The notes: generated by a model not told the origin, from the sequence alone. A stretch of 23,882 bases of DNA from Oscillospiraceae bacterium (GCA_003343845.1 QAKK01000022.1:76240-100121); one strand, 5' to 3'; numbered from the stretch's first letter, positions 7,122 to 17,305 are shown. Translations and numbers: made by a program.

Positions 7122-7838
7122 ATGTTCAGTCTGATCATCCCGATGTACAACGAGGAGAGCATTCTCCCCGCTACGCTGCAAACGCTGCATACCTACATGC
7201 AGGCAAATTTCGACGACTATGAGATCCTCTTCTCGGACGACGGCTCGACCGACCGCTCGCGCGAGATCGTCGAAACATGCGGTCTTCCCCATGTGCGCGT
7301 GATTTCCTATGCCAAGAACCGCGGCAAGGGCTGCGCCGTGCGGCAGGGCATGCTCGCGGCGAAGGGCGACGTGCGCCTGTTCACCGACTGCGACCTTGCC
7401 TACGGCACCGATGTGATCCGCCGCCTGTACGACATGTTCACATCGAACAGCTACGACATCATCATCGGCTCACGCAACATCGGCAAGGACGGCTATGAGG
7501 GCTACACCCCCCTGCGCCGTCTGGCATCCAAGACCTATATCCAGGTGCTCTGCGCCGTCGGCGGCTTCAAGCTCAGCGACTCACAGTGCGGCTTCAAGGC
7601 ATTCTCGGCGGCGGCTGCCGAGGCAGTCTTTCGGCAGTGCGAGACCGACGGCTTTGCCTTTGACTTTGAGGCGATCATGACTGCCGTCGCGCTCGGCTAT
7701 TCCATCGGCGAGATCCCCGTGCGGATCGTCAACCACCGCGCCTCCAAGGTGCATGTCTTCTCCGACAGCTTAAAGATGCTGCACGACCTTGCGGACATCC
7801 GCCGCCGCGTGCGCGCACGGCAAAGAAGTGCAAAATAA
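7122..7838 (+). CDS. Family 2 glycosyltransferase, dolichyl/polyprenyl-phosphate hexose synthase-like
   Basis: The 238-residue GT-A enzyme carries LIIPMYNEE at its N-terminus, SDDGSTD (nucleotide-binding Asp), TDCDLAYG (metal-binding DxD-like site), IIIGSR and LSDSQCGFKAF with FDFEAI. This is the pattern of Alg5/DPM1-like transferases, which move glucose or mannose from a nucleotide sugar to a polyprenyl phosphate on the cytoplasmic membrane face. There are no C-terminal membrane helices, so it is probably peripheral. ATG 7122 follows the rlmA stop codon without a gap and has AAGGAAAG upstream within rlmA, so the two are co-transcribed and probably translationally coupled. The donor sugar is not predictable. 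Confidence 0.85.
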   Translation: MFSLIIPMYNEESILPATLQTLHTYMQANFDDYEILFSDDGSTDRSREIVETCGLPHVRVISYAKNRGKGCAVRQGMLAAKGDVRLFTDCDLAYGTDVIRRLYDMFTSNSYDIIIGSRNIGKDGYEGYTPLRRLASKTYIQVLCAVGGFKLSDSQCGFKAFSAAAAEAVFRQCETDGFAFDFEAIMTAVALGYSIGEIPVRIVNHRASKVHVFSDSLKMLHDLADIRRRVRARQRSAK

Positions 7839-7860
7839 TCTGCATTTTTGCACCCGGCGC

Positions 7861-7889
7861 TTGCGCGAGGCTTTCGGGAATGCTATAAT
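7861..7889 (+). promoter_or_regulatory. Promoter of the malic enzyme gene
   Basis: TTGCGC (7861-7866) and TATAAT (7884-7889) have a 17-bp spacer ending in TGC (extended -10). The malic enzyme ATG is 42 bp downstream. Confidence 0.72.
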
Positions 7890-7931
7890 CTTTGTGAATA
7901 CGATCGCGTCATTGCGAGAAAGGATACAACT

Positions 7932-9104
7932 ATGGACATCAAACAGGAATCTCTCCAGGCACATTACAACTGGAAAGGCAAGATCGAGGTCATTTCGCGC
8001 TGCCGCGTCAACGACCGACACGATCTGTCGATCGCCTACACCCCCGGCGTTGCGCAGCCCTGCCTTGAAATCCAGAAGGACTACAACAAGTCCTTCGAGC
8101 TGACCCGCCGCTCCAACCTTGTCGCGGTCATCACCGACGGCACCGCCGTGCTCGGTCTCGGCGACATCGGTCCCGAGGCGGGCATGCCCGTCATGGAGGG
8201 CAAGTGCGCGCTCTTCAAGGAATTTGCCGATGTGGACGCCTTCCCGCTCTGCATCCGCTCCAAAGACACCGAGGAGTTGATCCGCACCATCTATCTCATC
8301 TCCGGCTCGTTCGGCGGCATCAACCTCGAGGACATCAGCGCGCCCCGCTGCTTCGAGATCGAGAAGCGCCTGAAGGAGATCTGTGACATTCCGGTCTTCC
8401 ACGATGACCAGCACGGCACGGCAATTGTCTGTGCGGCGGCGCTGATCAACGCGCTCAAGGTCGTCGGCAAGAAGATCGGCGACATCAAGCTCGTCATCAA
8501 CGGCGCAGGCAGTGCAGGCATCTCGATCGGACATCACCTGCTCAACCTCGGTCTGAAAAACCTCGTCATGGTCGACCGTTTCGGCGTGATCTACGAGGGC
8601 AAGCCCGAGAACAACCCCGCACAGGAAAAGATGGCGAAGATCACCAACCGCGCGATGGAAAAGGGCACGCTTGCCGACGCGATGAAGGGCGCAGATGTGT
8701 TCATCGGCGTCAGCGCACCGGGCATCGTTTCGCGTGAAATGGTCGCCTCGATGGCGAAAGACGCGATCGTCTTCCCGATGGCAAATCCCACGCCCGAGAT
8801 CATGCCCGATGAAGCGCTTGCCGCAGGCGCGCGCGTCGTCGGCACGGGCCGCAGCGACTTCCCCAACCAGATCAACAACGTCCTTGCGTTCCCCGGTATC
8901 TTCCGCGGCGCGCTGGACTGCCGCGCATCGCAGATCAACGAGGAGATGAAGGTCGCCACCTCGTATGCGATCGCATCCCTGATCCCCGAGGACGAGCTGC
9001 GCGAGGACAACATCATCCCCTCCGCGCTCAACAAGGATGTGGCAAAGGTCGTTGCCGAAGCGGTTGTCAAGGCAGCCAAGGAAACCGGCGTCGCCAGAAT
9101 CTGA
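7932..9104 (+). CDS. NAD(P)-dependent malic enzyme, short bacterial form
   Basis: It oxidatively decarboxylates malate to pyruvate and CO2 with reduction of NAD+ or NADP+. The 390-residue protein is the short form without a phosphotransacetylase domain. It shows YTPGVAQPC (near residue 37, with the catalytic Tyr), TDGTAVLGLGDIGP, the metal-binding FHDDQHGTAI region, Rossmann motif GAGSAGIS and ATSYAIA near the C-terminus. ATG 7932 has AAAGGA 7 nt upstream; the in-frame start at 7848 lies upstream of the promoter and is rejected. It is a single-gene unit with promoter and terminator. Cofactor preference cannot be judged. Confidence 0.93.
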   Translation: MDIKQESLQAHYNWKGKIEVISRCRVNDRHDLSIAYTPGVAQPCLEIQKDYNKSFELTRRSNLVAVITDGTAVLGLGDIGPEAGMPVMEGKCALFKEFADVDAFPLCIRSKDTEELIRTIYLISGSFGGINLEDISAPRCFEIEKRLKEICDIPVFHDDQHGTAIVCAAALINALKVVGKKIGDIKLVINGAGSAGISIGHHLLNLGLKNLVMVDRFGVIYEGKPENNPAQEKMAKITNRAMEKGTLADAMKGADVFIGVSAPGIVSREMVASMAKDAIVFPMANPTPEIMPDEALAAGARVVGTGRSDFPNQINNVLAFPGIFRGALDCRASQINEEMKVATSYAIASLIPEDELREDNIIPSALNKDVAKVVAEAVVKAAKETGVARI

Positions 9105-9127
9105 ACGCCTCCAATGCAACCTGCAAA

Positions 9128-9155
9128 ACACCCGCCGCACGGCGGGTGTTTTTTT
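9128..9155 (+). terminator. Intrinsic terminator of the malic enzyme gene
   Basis: ACACCCGCC (9128-9136) pairs with GGCGGGTGT (9141-9149) around a GCAC loop, followed by a run of T to 9155. Confidence 0.92.
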
Positions 9156-9174
9156 GACAAAGACGGGCAAAATC

Positions 9175-9203
9175 TTGCATTCGCGCTGCAAATATGATAT
9201 AAT
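9175..9203 (+). promoter_or_regulatory. Promoter of the comM-like gene
   Basis: TTGCAT (9175-9180) and TATAAT (9198-9203) are 17 bp apart. The TTG start codon is about 30 bp below the expected transcription start. Confidence 0.75.
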
Positions 9204-9238
9204 ATTTTTTACATGAATGAAATCCTGGAGGTGTCGGT

Positions 9239-10789
<1,551 letters not shown>

Positions 10790-10807
10790 TCTGCGCAGCC
10801 TGCCTCG

Positions 10808-10839
10808 CCGGTTTGTGCAGGTCGCACAAACCGGGTTTT
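10808..10839 (+). terminator. Terminator-like hairpin after comM
   Basis: CCGGTTTGTGC (10808-10818) pairs perfectly with GCACAAACCGG (10824-10834) around AGGTC, followed by GTTTT. The T tract is short. The T tract runs into the first DnaA-box-like sequence. Confidence 0.7.
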
Positions 10840-11035
10840 CCACAATTCCAACCGAAAAAGCCTGTGGGAAATGTGGATAACTCTGCATATTTCCCGTCCG
10901 GAATGTATATTTCCCGTGAAATCGGCATTTGCGGGCATTCGGTTATTCACATTTTACACATTTTGAATGTGGAAAACCCGTGCGCGAAAATATGCGCAAA
11001 AAATGAAATTTCTACGCACTGCCCAATGTGTAAAA
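10836..11035. promoter_or_regulatory. Cluster of seven DnaA-box-like 9-mers
   Basis: The comM-dxs gap (10790-11078) holds no gene. Against the consensus TTATCCACA I find a perfect copy on the minus strand at 10872-10880. Near matches are TTTTCCACA at 10836-10844, TTATTCACA at 10943-10951 and TTTTACACA at 10952-10960 on the plus strand, and TTTCCCACA (10863-10871), TTTTCCACA (10968-10976) and TTTTACACA (11027-11035) on the minus strand. There are also two direct copies of ATATTTCCCGT (10887-10897 and 10907-10917) exactly 20 bp apart, and hairpin CACATT/AATGTG at 10957-10971. I could not identify a confident dxs promoter. Confidence 0.6.
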
Positions 11036-11078
11036 TCTTTGGGGTCAAAACTGTGCAGTTTGATAAAGGACGAACACC

Positions 11079-12983
11079 GTGGAAGAAAACAAGTATCCGA
11101 TTCTCGACAAAATCCATACCGACGCGGAGCTGAAAGCGCTGTCCGACGCGGACGCAAAGGCGCTTTGCGCCGAGCTGCGCTGCTTTCTCGTCGACAAGGT
11201 GACAAAGAGCGGCGGGCATCTCGCCTCCAACCTCGGCGCTGTCGAAATTTCGGTCGCCGTGCACCGCATCTTTGACCTGCCGCACGACCGCGTGATCTTT
11301 GACGTCGGGCATCAGAGCTATGTACATAAGATTCTGAGCGGACGGCGCGATTTCGATACCCTGCGCAAGCCGGGCGGGCTCTCCGGCTTTGAAAAGATGG
11401 ACGAGAGCGTCTTTGACGCCTTCGGCACGGGGCATGCCTCCACCTCTGTCTCCGCCGCGCTCGGTTATGCCGAGGCGGACAAGCTTGCGGGGCGCGACAA
11501 TTACACGATCGTCGTCCTCGGGGACGGCGCATTCACCGGCGGTATGGTGCACGAGGCGCTGAACAATCTGAAAAAGGATCTGCATCTCATCATCATCCTC
11601 AATGAAAACGAGATGTCCATCTCCAAGAACGCCGGGGCATTTGCCAACCATATCGCGCACATGCGCACCTCCAAGAAGTATTTCCGCTTCAAGCGGGCGA
11701 CCACGCGCTTTTTCTCCAGCATTCCGCTGATCGGCGCACCGATCCTCAAGGGGCTGCGCACCTGCAAGCGTTATGTCAAGAACGCATTCTACGGCGGGGT
11801 CTACTTTGAGGACATCGGGCTGAAGTATCTCGGACCCGCCGACGGCAACGATCTTGCAACCGTTGAATATCTGCTGGCGGAAGCCAAGCGGCGGAACACC
11901 AGCGTCATTCTGCATCTGCGCACCGTCAAGGGCAAGGGCTACGCGCCCGCCGAGGAGAATCCGAGCGCCTACCACCTTGTCGGCGGCAATTACGCCGGCA
12001 ACTTTTCCGAGCACTTCGGCAAGACCCTGTGTGAAATGGCGGCACGCGACAGCAGCATTTGCGCCATCACAGCCGCCATGCAGGACGGCGTGGGGCTGTC
12101 CGGCTTTGCCAAAGCGTATCCCGAGCGCTTCTTTGACGTCGGCATTGCCGAGCCGCATGCCCTGACCTTCGGCGCGGGGCTTGCCGCCGCAGGCATGAAG
12201 CCCTATGTGGCGATCTACTCGACCTTCTTACAGCGCGGGTATGACAACATCCTGCATGACATCGCCCTGCAAAAGCTGCCTGTGCGCATCATCGTGGACC
12301 GCGCGGCGCTTGCCGCCGGCGACGGCGCAACGCACCACGGCATTTTTGACGTTTCGTTCCTGTCCGCGATCCCGAATCTCTGCATTTTCGCACCCGCAAC
12401 CTTCGCGTCGCTGGATCGCTTTCTGCGCGCCTCGGCGTCTGCCGGGATGCCAATCGTCATCCGCTATCCCAACATGAGCGAGGACGCGCGCATTGCCGAG
12501 ACCTTTTTCCGTGCGGACACGCGCGAGACCATTGCGCACGCCGACTTTGCAGACCCGACCGCAAACCGCGCCGTGATCATCACCTACGGCAGGATCGCCA
12601 CCGAGGCGCTGGATGCGGCGGACAAGCTGCGGGCACAGGGCATTCCGTGCGGCGTGATCCTGCTGGAGACGCTCAAGCCCTACGAGGTCGTCGCCGACCG
12701 CGTGGCAGGTCTGCTGCCCAAGTCCCCTGCTGCGATCGTCTTTCTGGAAGAGGGCATCCGCAACGGCGGCGCGGGCATGTTGACCTTTGATATGCTGCGC
12801 AAACGGCACGAAAAACTGATGCGCAACAAAAATGCGGACATTGTGGCGATCGACGACAATTTCGTCATTCCGACGCAAAATGAATCCATTCGGCGCACGG
12901 CAGGCATAACCGCCAACGATGTACTGCGGAAAACCGTTCATCTGCTTGCCGGTCTTGCGCCGGAAAGCCGGACAAATCCGTGA
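11079..12983 (+). CDS. dxs: 1-deoxy-D-xylulose-5-phosphate synthase
   Basis: DXS condenses pyruvate and glyceraldehyde 3-phosphate using thiamine diphosphate, the first step of the MEP isoprenoid pathway. The 634-residue product shows SGGHLASNLGAVE with its conserved His, FDVGHQSYVHKIL, the GLSGF loop, and the thiamine-diphosphate motif running from GDGAFTGG to NENEMSIS. It continues with GPADGND, the transketolase central domain (EPHALTFGAGLA) and the C-terminal domain. GTG 11079 has AAAGGA 8 nt upstream. The protein is complete. Its upstream region carries the DnaA-box-like cluster, so replication-linked control is possible but unproven. The next gene has its own promoter. Confidence 0.95.
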   Translation: MEENKYPILDKIHTDAELKALSDADAKALCAELRCFLVDKVTKSGGHLASNLGAVEISVAVHRIFDLPHDRVIFDVGHQSYVHKILSGRRDFDTLRKPGGLSGFEKMDESVFDAFGTGHASTSVSAALGYAEADKLAGRDNYTIVVLGDGAFTGGMVHEALNNLKKDLHLIIILNENEMSISKNAGAFANHIAHMRTSKKYFRFKRATTRFFSSIPLIGAPILKGLRTCKRYVKNAFYGGVYFEDIGLKYLGPADGNDLATVEYLLAEAKRRNTSVILHLRTVKGKGYAPAEENPSAYHLVGGNYAGNFSEHFGKTLCEMAARDSSICAITAAMQDGVGLSGFAKAYPERFFDVGIAEPHALTFGAGLAAAGMKPYVAIYSTFLQRGYDNILHDIALQKLPVRIIVDRAALAAGDGATHHGIFDVSFLSAIPNLCIFAPATFASLDRFLRASASAGMPIVIRYPNMSEDARIAETFFRADTRETIAHADFADPTANRAVIITYGRIATEALDAADKLRAQGIPCGVILLETLKPYEVVADRVAGLLPKSPAAIVFLEEGIRNGGAGMLTFDMLRKRHEKLMRNKNADIVAIDDNFVIPTQNESIRRTAGITANDVLRKTVHLLAGLAPESRTNP

Positions 12984-12990
12984 TTGCATC

Positions 12991-13019
12991 TTGCAATCTG
13001 TCCCAAGGTCTGCTATCAT
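12991..13019 (+). promoter_or_regulatory. Promoter of the capD/flaA1-like gene
   Basis: TTGCAA (12991-12996) and TATCAT (13014-13019) have a 17-bp spacer ending in TGC (extended -10). The -35 lies in a small hairpin (12982-12998) just past the dxs stop. About 130 bp of AT-rich leader follows, with hairpin-like CCGCCACAAGC/GCTTGCGG, before the ATG. Confidence 0.65.
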
Positions 13020-13147
13020 ATATGTCGTAGTTATAAACATTGTTATAAATATATAAATATAAATAATAGTTTATATTCCGCCACAAGCGCTTTTGCTTGC
13101 GGTATTTCCCCGCGCCTCCCCAACTGACACATATAAGGAGTTTTCCC

Positions 13148-15082
13148 ATGCGTTTAGCAAGCCAGCGCAAGTATGCTCTGATTCTGATTGACACCTGCAT
13201 TTATCTTGCCGTTTATGCTGCAACCGTGCTGATCGCGTTTCAGTCCTCGACGATTGAGACCTCCAGCCCGGAAAAATATCTGATCACCGCCATCATTCTG
13301 TACTGCACGGTGTTCGGCATGCGATTTATCGCACGCGTCTATAACAATGTGTGGCGCTACGCCAATTCCCGCGCGTACCTGTCCATGCTGCTTGCCGATA
13401 CGATCGGCGGACTTATCGGCACGGCGATCGGCTATGCTGCAGGTCAGCACATCGGCATCTGGAACATCGTGACCGCGCTCTCCGGCTTTGCCCTGCTCTC
13501 GCTCGCCTCCCGCTTTGTCTACCAGCAGCATTACCAGTATCTGAACATGAGCCTTGCGACGATGAACAAGATCAACGTTGCCATCGTCGGTGCGGGGCAC
13601 ACCGGCGCCATGCTTGCCGAGGACATGCTCTGCAACTCGGCTTCCCACTACAAACCCGTCTGCTTTATCGATGTCAGCCCCGAAAAGATCGGGGGCAAGG
13701 TCTGCGGCATCAAGATCCTGCCCGGGAACGAAAACATCGTCGAGACCCTGAAGGGCATGCCGATCCAGGAGATCTTCATCGCCATCCCCGATCTTGACAC
13801 GCAGAAATCGCAGGCGCTGATCGAAAAATACCGTCCCACAGGCTGCAAGATCAAGTTTTACGACTTCGCGCTGCGCACAGGCAGTACCGCTGCCAAGCCG
13901 CGGCTGCGCGAGCTGAATATCGAAGATCTGCTTTCCCGCGACGCGCTCCGCATTACCACGACCGACACGAAGCATTTCTACCACGATAAAGTCGTCCTCG
14001 TCACGGGCGGCGGCGGCTCGATCGGCAGTGAGCTCTGCCGCCAGGTGGCAAAGCAGAACCCGAAGAAGCTGATTGTCTTTGACATTTACGAGAACAACGC
14101 CTATGAGCTTCAGCAGGAGCTGGTGCATCTGTACGGCGACACGCTTGACCTTGCGGTGGAGATCGGCTCGGTGCGCGACATCGCGCGTCTCGAGGACGTA
14201 TTTGCCAAATACCGTCCGCAGATCGTATTCCACGCCGCGGCACACAAGCATGTACCGCTGATGGAACACAGCGGCGGTGAGGCAATCAAAAACAATGTGC
14301 TCGGTACATACAACACAGCCGATACCGCCGAAAAATTCGGCGCGGAGAAGTTCATCCTGATCTCCACCGACAAAGCGGTCAACCCCACCAACATCATGGG
14401 CGCCAGCAAGCGTATGTGTGAGATGATCGTCCAGTGCCGCACCGAGAGTAAGACCACCTTTGCGGCGGTCCGCTTCGGCAATGTGCTCGGCTCCAACGGT
14501 TCGGTCATTCCGCTCTTCCGCCGCCAGATCGAGTCCGGCGGTCCGATTACCATCACAGACAAGCGCATCATCCGCTATTTCATGACGATCCCGGAGGCAA
14601 CGCAGCTGGTTATGCAGGCAGGCGCGATGGCAAAGCGCGGCGAGCTGTTTGTCCTGGACATGGGCAAACCGGTGAAGATTCTGGAGCTGGCGGAGAACAT
14701 GATCCGCCTGTCCGGGCTGACGCCGTATAAAGACATCGACATTGAAGAAGTCGGGCTTCGCCCGGGCGAGAAGCTCTATGAGGAGCTGCTGATCAAGACC
14801 GAGCAACTGACAAAAACCGACAACGATCTGATCTTCATTGAGCATGATGCGCCCCGCAGCCGCGCGGAAATTGACAAAGATATTCGCCGGTTCACCGCAC
14901 TCTGCCACGGCGACAAGCCGGTGGATTCCGACGGCGTCAAGCGTCTGCTGAAGGAGATCATCCCCACCTATCACAATCCCGAGGAGGTCAACCGCAGCGC
15001 GGAGCAGACCATGGAGATGCAGGCGGCATCCTATCCGGATGCCCACGCTGAAGAGCCTGCGGACGTCCCGGCGACGGTGTAA
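13148..15082 (+). CDS. Membrane-bound nucleotide-sugar dehydratase, CapD/FlaA1/WbpM family
   Basis: This large form of the family makes 4-keto-6-deoxy nucleotide sugars for capsule, O-glycan or teichoic-type polymers. The 644-residue product has about four N-terminal membrane segments (residues 8-115). A CoA-binding-like Rossmann segment follows (VAIVGAGHTGAMLAEDM), then the catalytic SDR domain with VLVTGGGGSIGSEL near 282, HAAAHKHVPLME, STDKAVNPTNIMGASKR near 405 with the catalytic Lys, and LRPGEKLYEELL. It starts at ATG 13148 with AAGGAG 7 nt upstream; an upstream TTG in frame lacks a ribosome site. It is monocistronic. No other polysaccharide gene lies beside it, so the product sugar is unknown (UDP-GlcNAc is the usual substrate in characterised members). 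Confidence 0.9.
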   Translation: MRLASQRKYALILIDTCIYLAVYAATVLIAFQSSTIETSSPEKYLITAIILYCTVFGMRFIARVYNNVWRYANSRAYLSMLLADTIGGLIGTAIGYAAGQHIGIWNIVTALSGFALLSLASRFVYQQHYQYLNMSLATMNKINVAIVGAGHTGAMLAEDMLCNSASHYKPVCFIDVSPEKIGGKVCGIKILPGNENIVETLKGMPIQEIFIAIPDLDTQKSQALIEKYRPTGCKIKFYDFALRTGSTAAKPRLRELNIEDLLSRDALRITTTDTKHFYHDKVVLVTGGGGSIGSELCRQVAKQNPKKLIVFDIYENNAYELQQELVHLYGDTLDLAVEIGSVRDIARLEDVFAKYRPQIVFHAAAHKHVPLMEHSGGEAIKNNVLGTYNTADTAEKFGAEKFILISTDKAVNPTNIMGASKRMCEMIVQCRTESKTTFAAVRFGNVLGSNGSVIPLFRRQIESGGPITITDKRIIRYFMTIPEATQLVMQAGAMAKRGELFVLDMGKPVKILELAENMIRLSGLTPYKDIDIEEVGLRPGEKLYEELLIKTEQLTKTDNDLIFIEHDAPRSRAEIDKDIRRFTALCHGDKPVDSDGVKRLLKEIIPTYHNPEEVNRSAEQTMEMQAASYPDAHAEEPADVPATV

Positions 15083-15090
15083 CAATCGAC

Positions 15091-15118
15091 AAAAAAGAGA
15101 GTCTCAGCTCTCTTTTTT
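15091..15118 (+). terminator. Intrinsic terminator after the capD-like gene
   Basis: AAAAAAGAGAG (15091-15101) pairs with CTCTCTTTTTT (15108-15118) around TCTCAG, 8 bp past the stop codon. Confidence 0.88.
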
Positions 15119-15120
15119 GA

Positions 15121-15210
15121 TACATCCTTGCAATCAGAATGGGCAGTCGCCATGCGCACTGAAAGCCCTCTCCGAGAAATATTTCAGCGCCGATCTGACA
15201 AAAGAAAACT
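15121..15210. other. Short gap, possible degraded gene end
   Basis: No complete gene. One plus-strand frame reads ALKALSEKYFSADLTKEN before a TGA at 15210, which looks protein-like and could be the tail of a lost gene. It has no start codon or upstream body in the window. Only weak support. Confidence 0.2.
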
Positions 15211-15259
15211 GAAAAGCAGCAGCGGAACGCTTCAAAGAAGCGTTCCGCTGCTGCTTTTC
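15211..15259 (-). terminator. Long hairpin ending the accessory operon
   Basis: A 23-bp perfect stem (15211-15233 with 15237-15259) with a 3-nt loop overlaps the last codons of the operon's final gene. On the minus strand it is followed by CAGTTTTC. The length and perfection exceed an ordinary terminator. Confidence 0.7.
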
Positions 15260-15776
15260 ACGGGACTGTGATTTTCTCCGCTTCTATGCGCAGCGCATAG
15301 AACCGTGTCAGCCATGCCGGATCTCTGTAAAGAGCGTCCTGCAAGGTAAACAGTCTGCGCTTGCCGATGCGGCGATCGAGAAGCGCAAACATCCGAACGA
15401 TCGGATTTGCGGCGCATATGCTGTCCGCGATCGGTTGATTGCGATAGATTTCAAGCGCTTCGCAGAATTCCTCGTCCGTGTAGGCTGTGCGCGCCTCCGG
15501 CGGCACAGCCGCAAGCAAGTCAAAAAAGCCGCTCCAATAGTCCTGCAAGCCATAGCCTTTTTCCCTGCGTCCGTTTTCAATCAGCCAATCGTTGACGGTC
15601 TCCCACGAAAAGCGTTTTACAAGGCTGCCGTCCAGATAGACTTCAAACACATGACAGTTATCCATGCCGATATACCGCGTACAGTTGTACCGCACCCTGC
15701 CGCGCAGAGGCGGCGCCAGCATTTCATCCTCGAGATACTTCCGCATCCCGCTCCATGAGCCAAGCGCTTTTTTCAT
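15258..15776 (-). CDS. Hypothetical protein, SF0329-like family (tentative)
   Basis: The product has 172 residues and no signal peptide or membrane segment. It opens with a Trp-rich region (GSWSGMRKYLEDEML), then APPLRGRVRYNCTRYIGM and a VFEVYLDGSLVKRFSWETV strand-rich part, then an acidic middle and a Leu/Arg-rich C-terminal half ending ALRIEAEKITVP. The N-terminal pattern recalls small proteins annotated as SF0329 family, recognised from memory only. Its ATG overlaps the stop of the HEAT-repeat gene by one base (TGATG), so translation is coupled. It is the last gene of the accessory operon. Function unknown; an immunity or stress-protection role is a guess from context. Confidence 0.75.
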   Translation of the reverse strand: MKKALGSWSGMRKYLEDEMLAPPLRGRVRYNCTRYIGMDNCHVFEVYLDGSLVKRFSWETVNDWLIENGRREKGYGLQDYWSGFFDLLAAVPPEARTAYTDEEFCEALEIYRNQPIADSICAANPIVRMFALLDRRIGKRRLFTLQDALYRDPAWLTRFYALRIEAEKITVP

Positions 15777-16429
15777 CAGACGTTCTTCTCCTCCTCTGCC
15801 CGCAAAACATCTTCTATCGTAGTTCGAACGGCGGGAACCGTCTCACATAGCAGGCGTTCGCGCAAAGCGCGCGAAACCCTCTCCTCATGCATGCCGAGCG
15901 CGTTCAGCAAATGAACGGCAAGGCAGCGGTCGTGATAATCCTCGGCGGCAAGCGCGCCGAGCAGCGCGTCAAACGCCTGCGCGTCACCGCACAGCGAAAG
16001 ACCGTACCATGCGCAGATGCGCGTTGCCATGACAGGGCTGTCCGCCTGCGTCCGTAAAATCGGCAGCACCCGCTCCGGCTGCTGCAGTACGACGGCAACC
16101 TCTGCCGCCGCCAACAATGCATATTGATACGGCAGTTCGTCAACTGTCTCGCGCGCCAACGCGGCGGTCAGACAAGCAAGGACTTTTTCCGTTGGAAACG
16201 CAGCAAGCGAATCCAGCGCCTGCGTCCGTACAAGTGCGTCTGCATCCTGCGCAAGTACAATGAGCGCATCGGCAGCATCCGTATCCGGCGCAAACCGCAC
16301 AAGTGACTCCGCCGTCAGGCTGCGCACTTCCGCATCCTTATCCTGCGCGAACGCAAGCAGCCTTGCAAGCGTTTCCACCGATGCGTCTTCGTCCGGCAAC
16401 ATCAAAAGTTCATCCAAAGCAACCGACAT
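15776..16429 (-). CDS. HEAT-repeat protein
   Basis: The product has 217 residues made almost wholly of repeated helix pairs of about 31-33 residues, for example DAEVRSLTAESLVRFAPD, DALVRTQALDSLAAFP and VMATRICAWYGLSLCG, with the Asp-Val-Arg spacing of HEAT/PBS-lyase-like repeats. Such proteins bind partner proteins and have no catalytic residues. No signal peptide, so cytoplasmic. ATG 16429 has AGGAAGA upstream. It is 18 bp from the preceding lipoprotein gene and overlaps the next gene by one base. HEAT-repeat proteins are common in immunity-gene clusters, which fits the neighbours but does not prove it. Confidence 0.82.
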   Translation of the reverse strand: MSVALDELLMLPDEDASVETLARLLAFAQDKDAEVRSLTAESLVRFAPDTDAADALIVLAQDADALVRTQALDSLAAFPTEKVLACLTAALARETVDELPYQYALLAAAEVAVVLQQPERVLPILRTQADSPVMATRICAWYGLSLCGDAQAFDALLGALAAEDYHDRCLAVHLLNALGMHEERVSRALRERLLCETVPAVRTTIEDVLRAEEEKNV

Positions 16430-16447
16430 AAACGACTTCTTCCTATG

Positions 16448-17305
16448 TCATGTGCCGTCTTGATAAACGCAGACGGCGCTGCCGCCCGGCAGCAGCGAAT
16501 CCCAGCTGAAGTAACCATCCGAAACATACTGCGCCTGCGTCACTTCAAAGGCGGCTGTCTGTGCATTGTACCGCAGTGTGGTCAACACGCAGCCAAGCGA
16601 CGCCGTATTCCCCACGACAACATACTGCATATACTGAAGTGCCGGGGTGCCTGCCGCATCTATAACCGCAAGGCGTGCATCACCGGTCTGAAAATCTACG
16701 ATTGCGGTTCCTTTCGGCAGACCGTCCGCATCAAAGACATCTGCTTGGAAAACGCCCGATAAATCCTGTTCGGCTGTATACGAAACCTGCTCGTTGCAAA
16801 TCAGGAGTTTCTTTCCTTTTGCAAAAGTATAGGTATAACCATACGCATGCGCCTCGTCATTTGCGTCAAACATCAGGCGTATGCCATCTGCCGCAACCCT
16901 GTAAACGCAGGCAACCGTGCCGCCGTTGCCTGTGCACTCCCCACTATAGACGATTTCGTCCACACCATCGGCATCCAAATCCGCCGTATATAAGCTGCCG
17001 GAAGAAACAACATGCCGGTCAAACAGACCGAGCGACAACAAAAGCGGTGTGTGCGCGTCCGTAACGCAGAGGAACGCCTCTGCTTGCCGACCGTCTTCCG
17101 CGAGCGCCCCCACGCGCACCGAAACATCCGCAGCCGCGTTCTGCGAAAAGAAGTGCCCCTCCGCAGTATGAATGACCTCCAGTTCTGCAATGTACGCCTG
17201 CAATGCAGCTGTATGGTCGGCGTCAGCCTCGCTACGCATGCAGCCGGACATGCACAGCATCAACACCGCAAGCACAAGCCATGCCCATGCAGTAAAATGT
17301 TTCAT
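16448..17305 (-). CDS. Putative lipoprotein with FG-GAP/EF-hand-like loop
   Basis: The 285-residue product has a signal peptide with lipobox MSGC, so Cys22 is probably lipidated and the protein is surface exposed. The mature part is beta-rich. ADLDADGVDEIVYSG (residues about 110-124) resembles a DxDxDG calcium-binding loop of the FG-GAP/VCBS type. No enzyme motif is visible. GAGGAG sits 5 nt upstream of ATG 17305. It is the only exported product of the operon and lies 26 bp after a DUF2441-like gene. Function unknown; similar lipoproteins are often found as single genes in Clostridia. Confidence 0.8.
   Translation of the reverse strand: MKHFTAWAWLVLAVLMLCMSGCMRSEADADHTAALQAYIAELEVIHTAEGHFFSQNAAADVSVRVGALAEDGRQAEAFLCVTDAHTPLLLSLGLFDRHVVSSGSLYTADLDADGVDEIVYSGECTGNGGTVACVYRVAADGIRLMFDANDEAHAYGYTYTFAKGKKLLICNEQVSYTAEQDLSGVFQADVFDADGLPKGTAIVDFQTGDARLAVIDAAGTPALQYMQYVVVGNTASLGCVLTTLRYNAQTAAFEVTQAQYVSDGYFSWDSLLPGGSAVCVYQDGT

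Noticed and set aside
10790..11078. Chromosomal origin oriC
   Set aside because: Boxes are present, but no dnaA, dnaN or clear AT-rich unwinding element with repeats; kept as a DnaA-box cluster finding only.
13154..15085. 643-codon minus-strand open frame under the capD-like gene
   Set aside because: Shadow frame; the plus-strand product matches a known family from end to end, and this one shows His/Arg/Val-rich antisense character.
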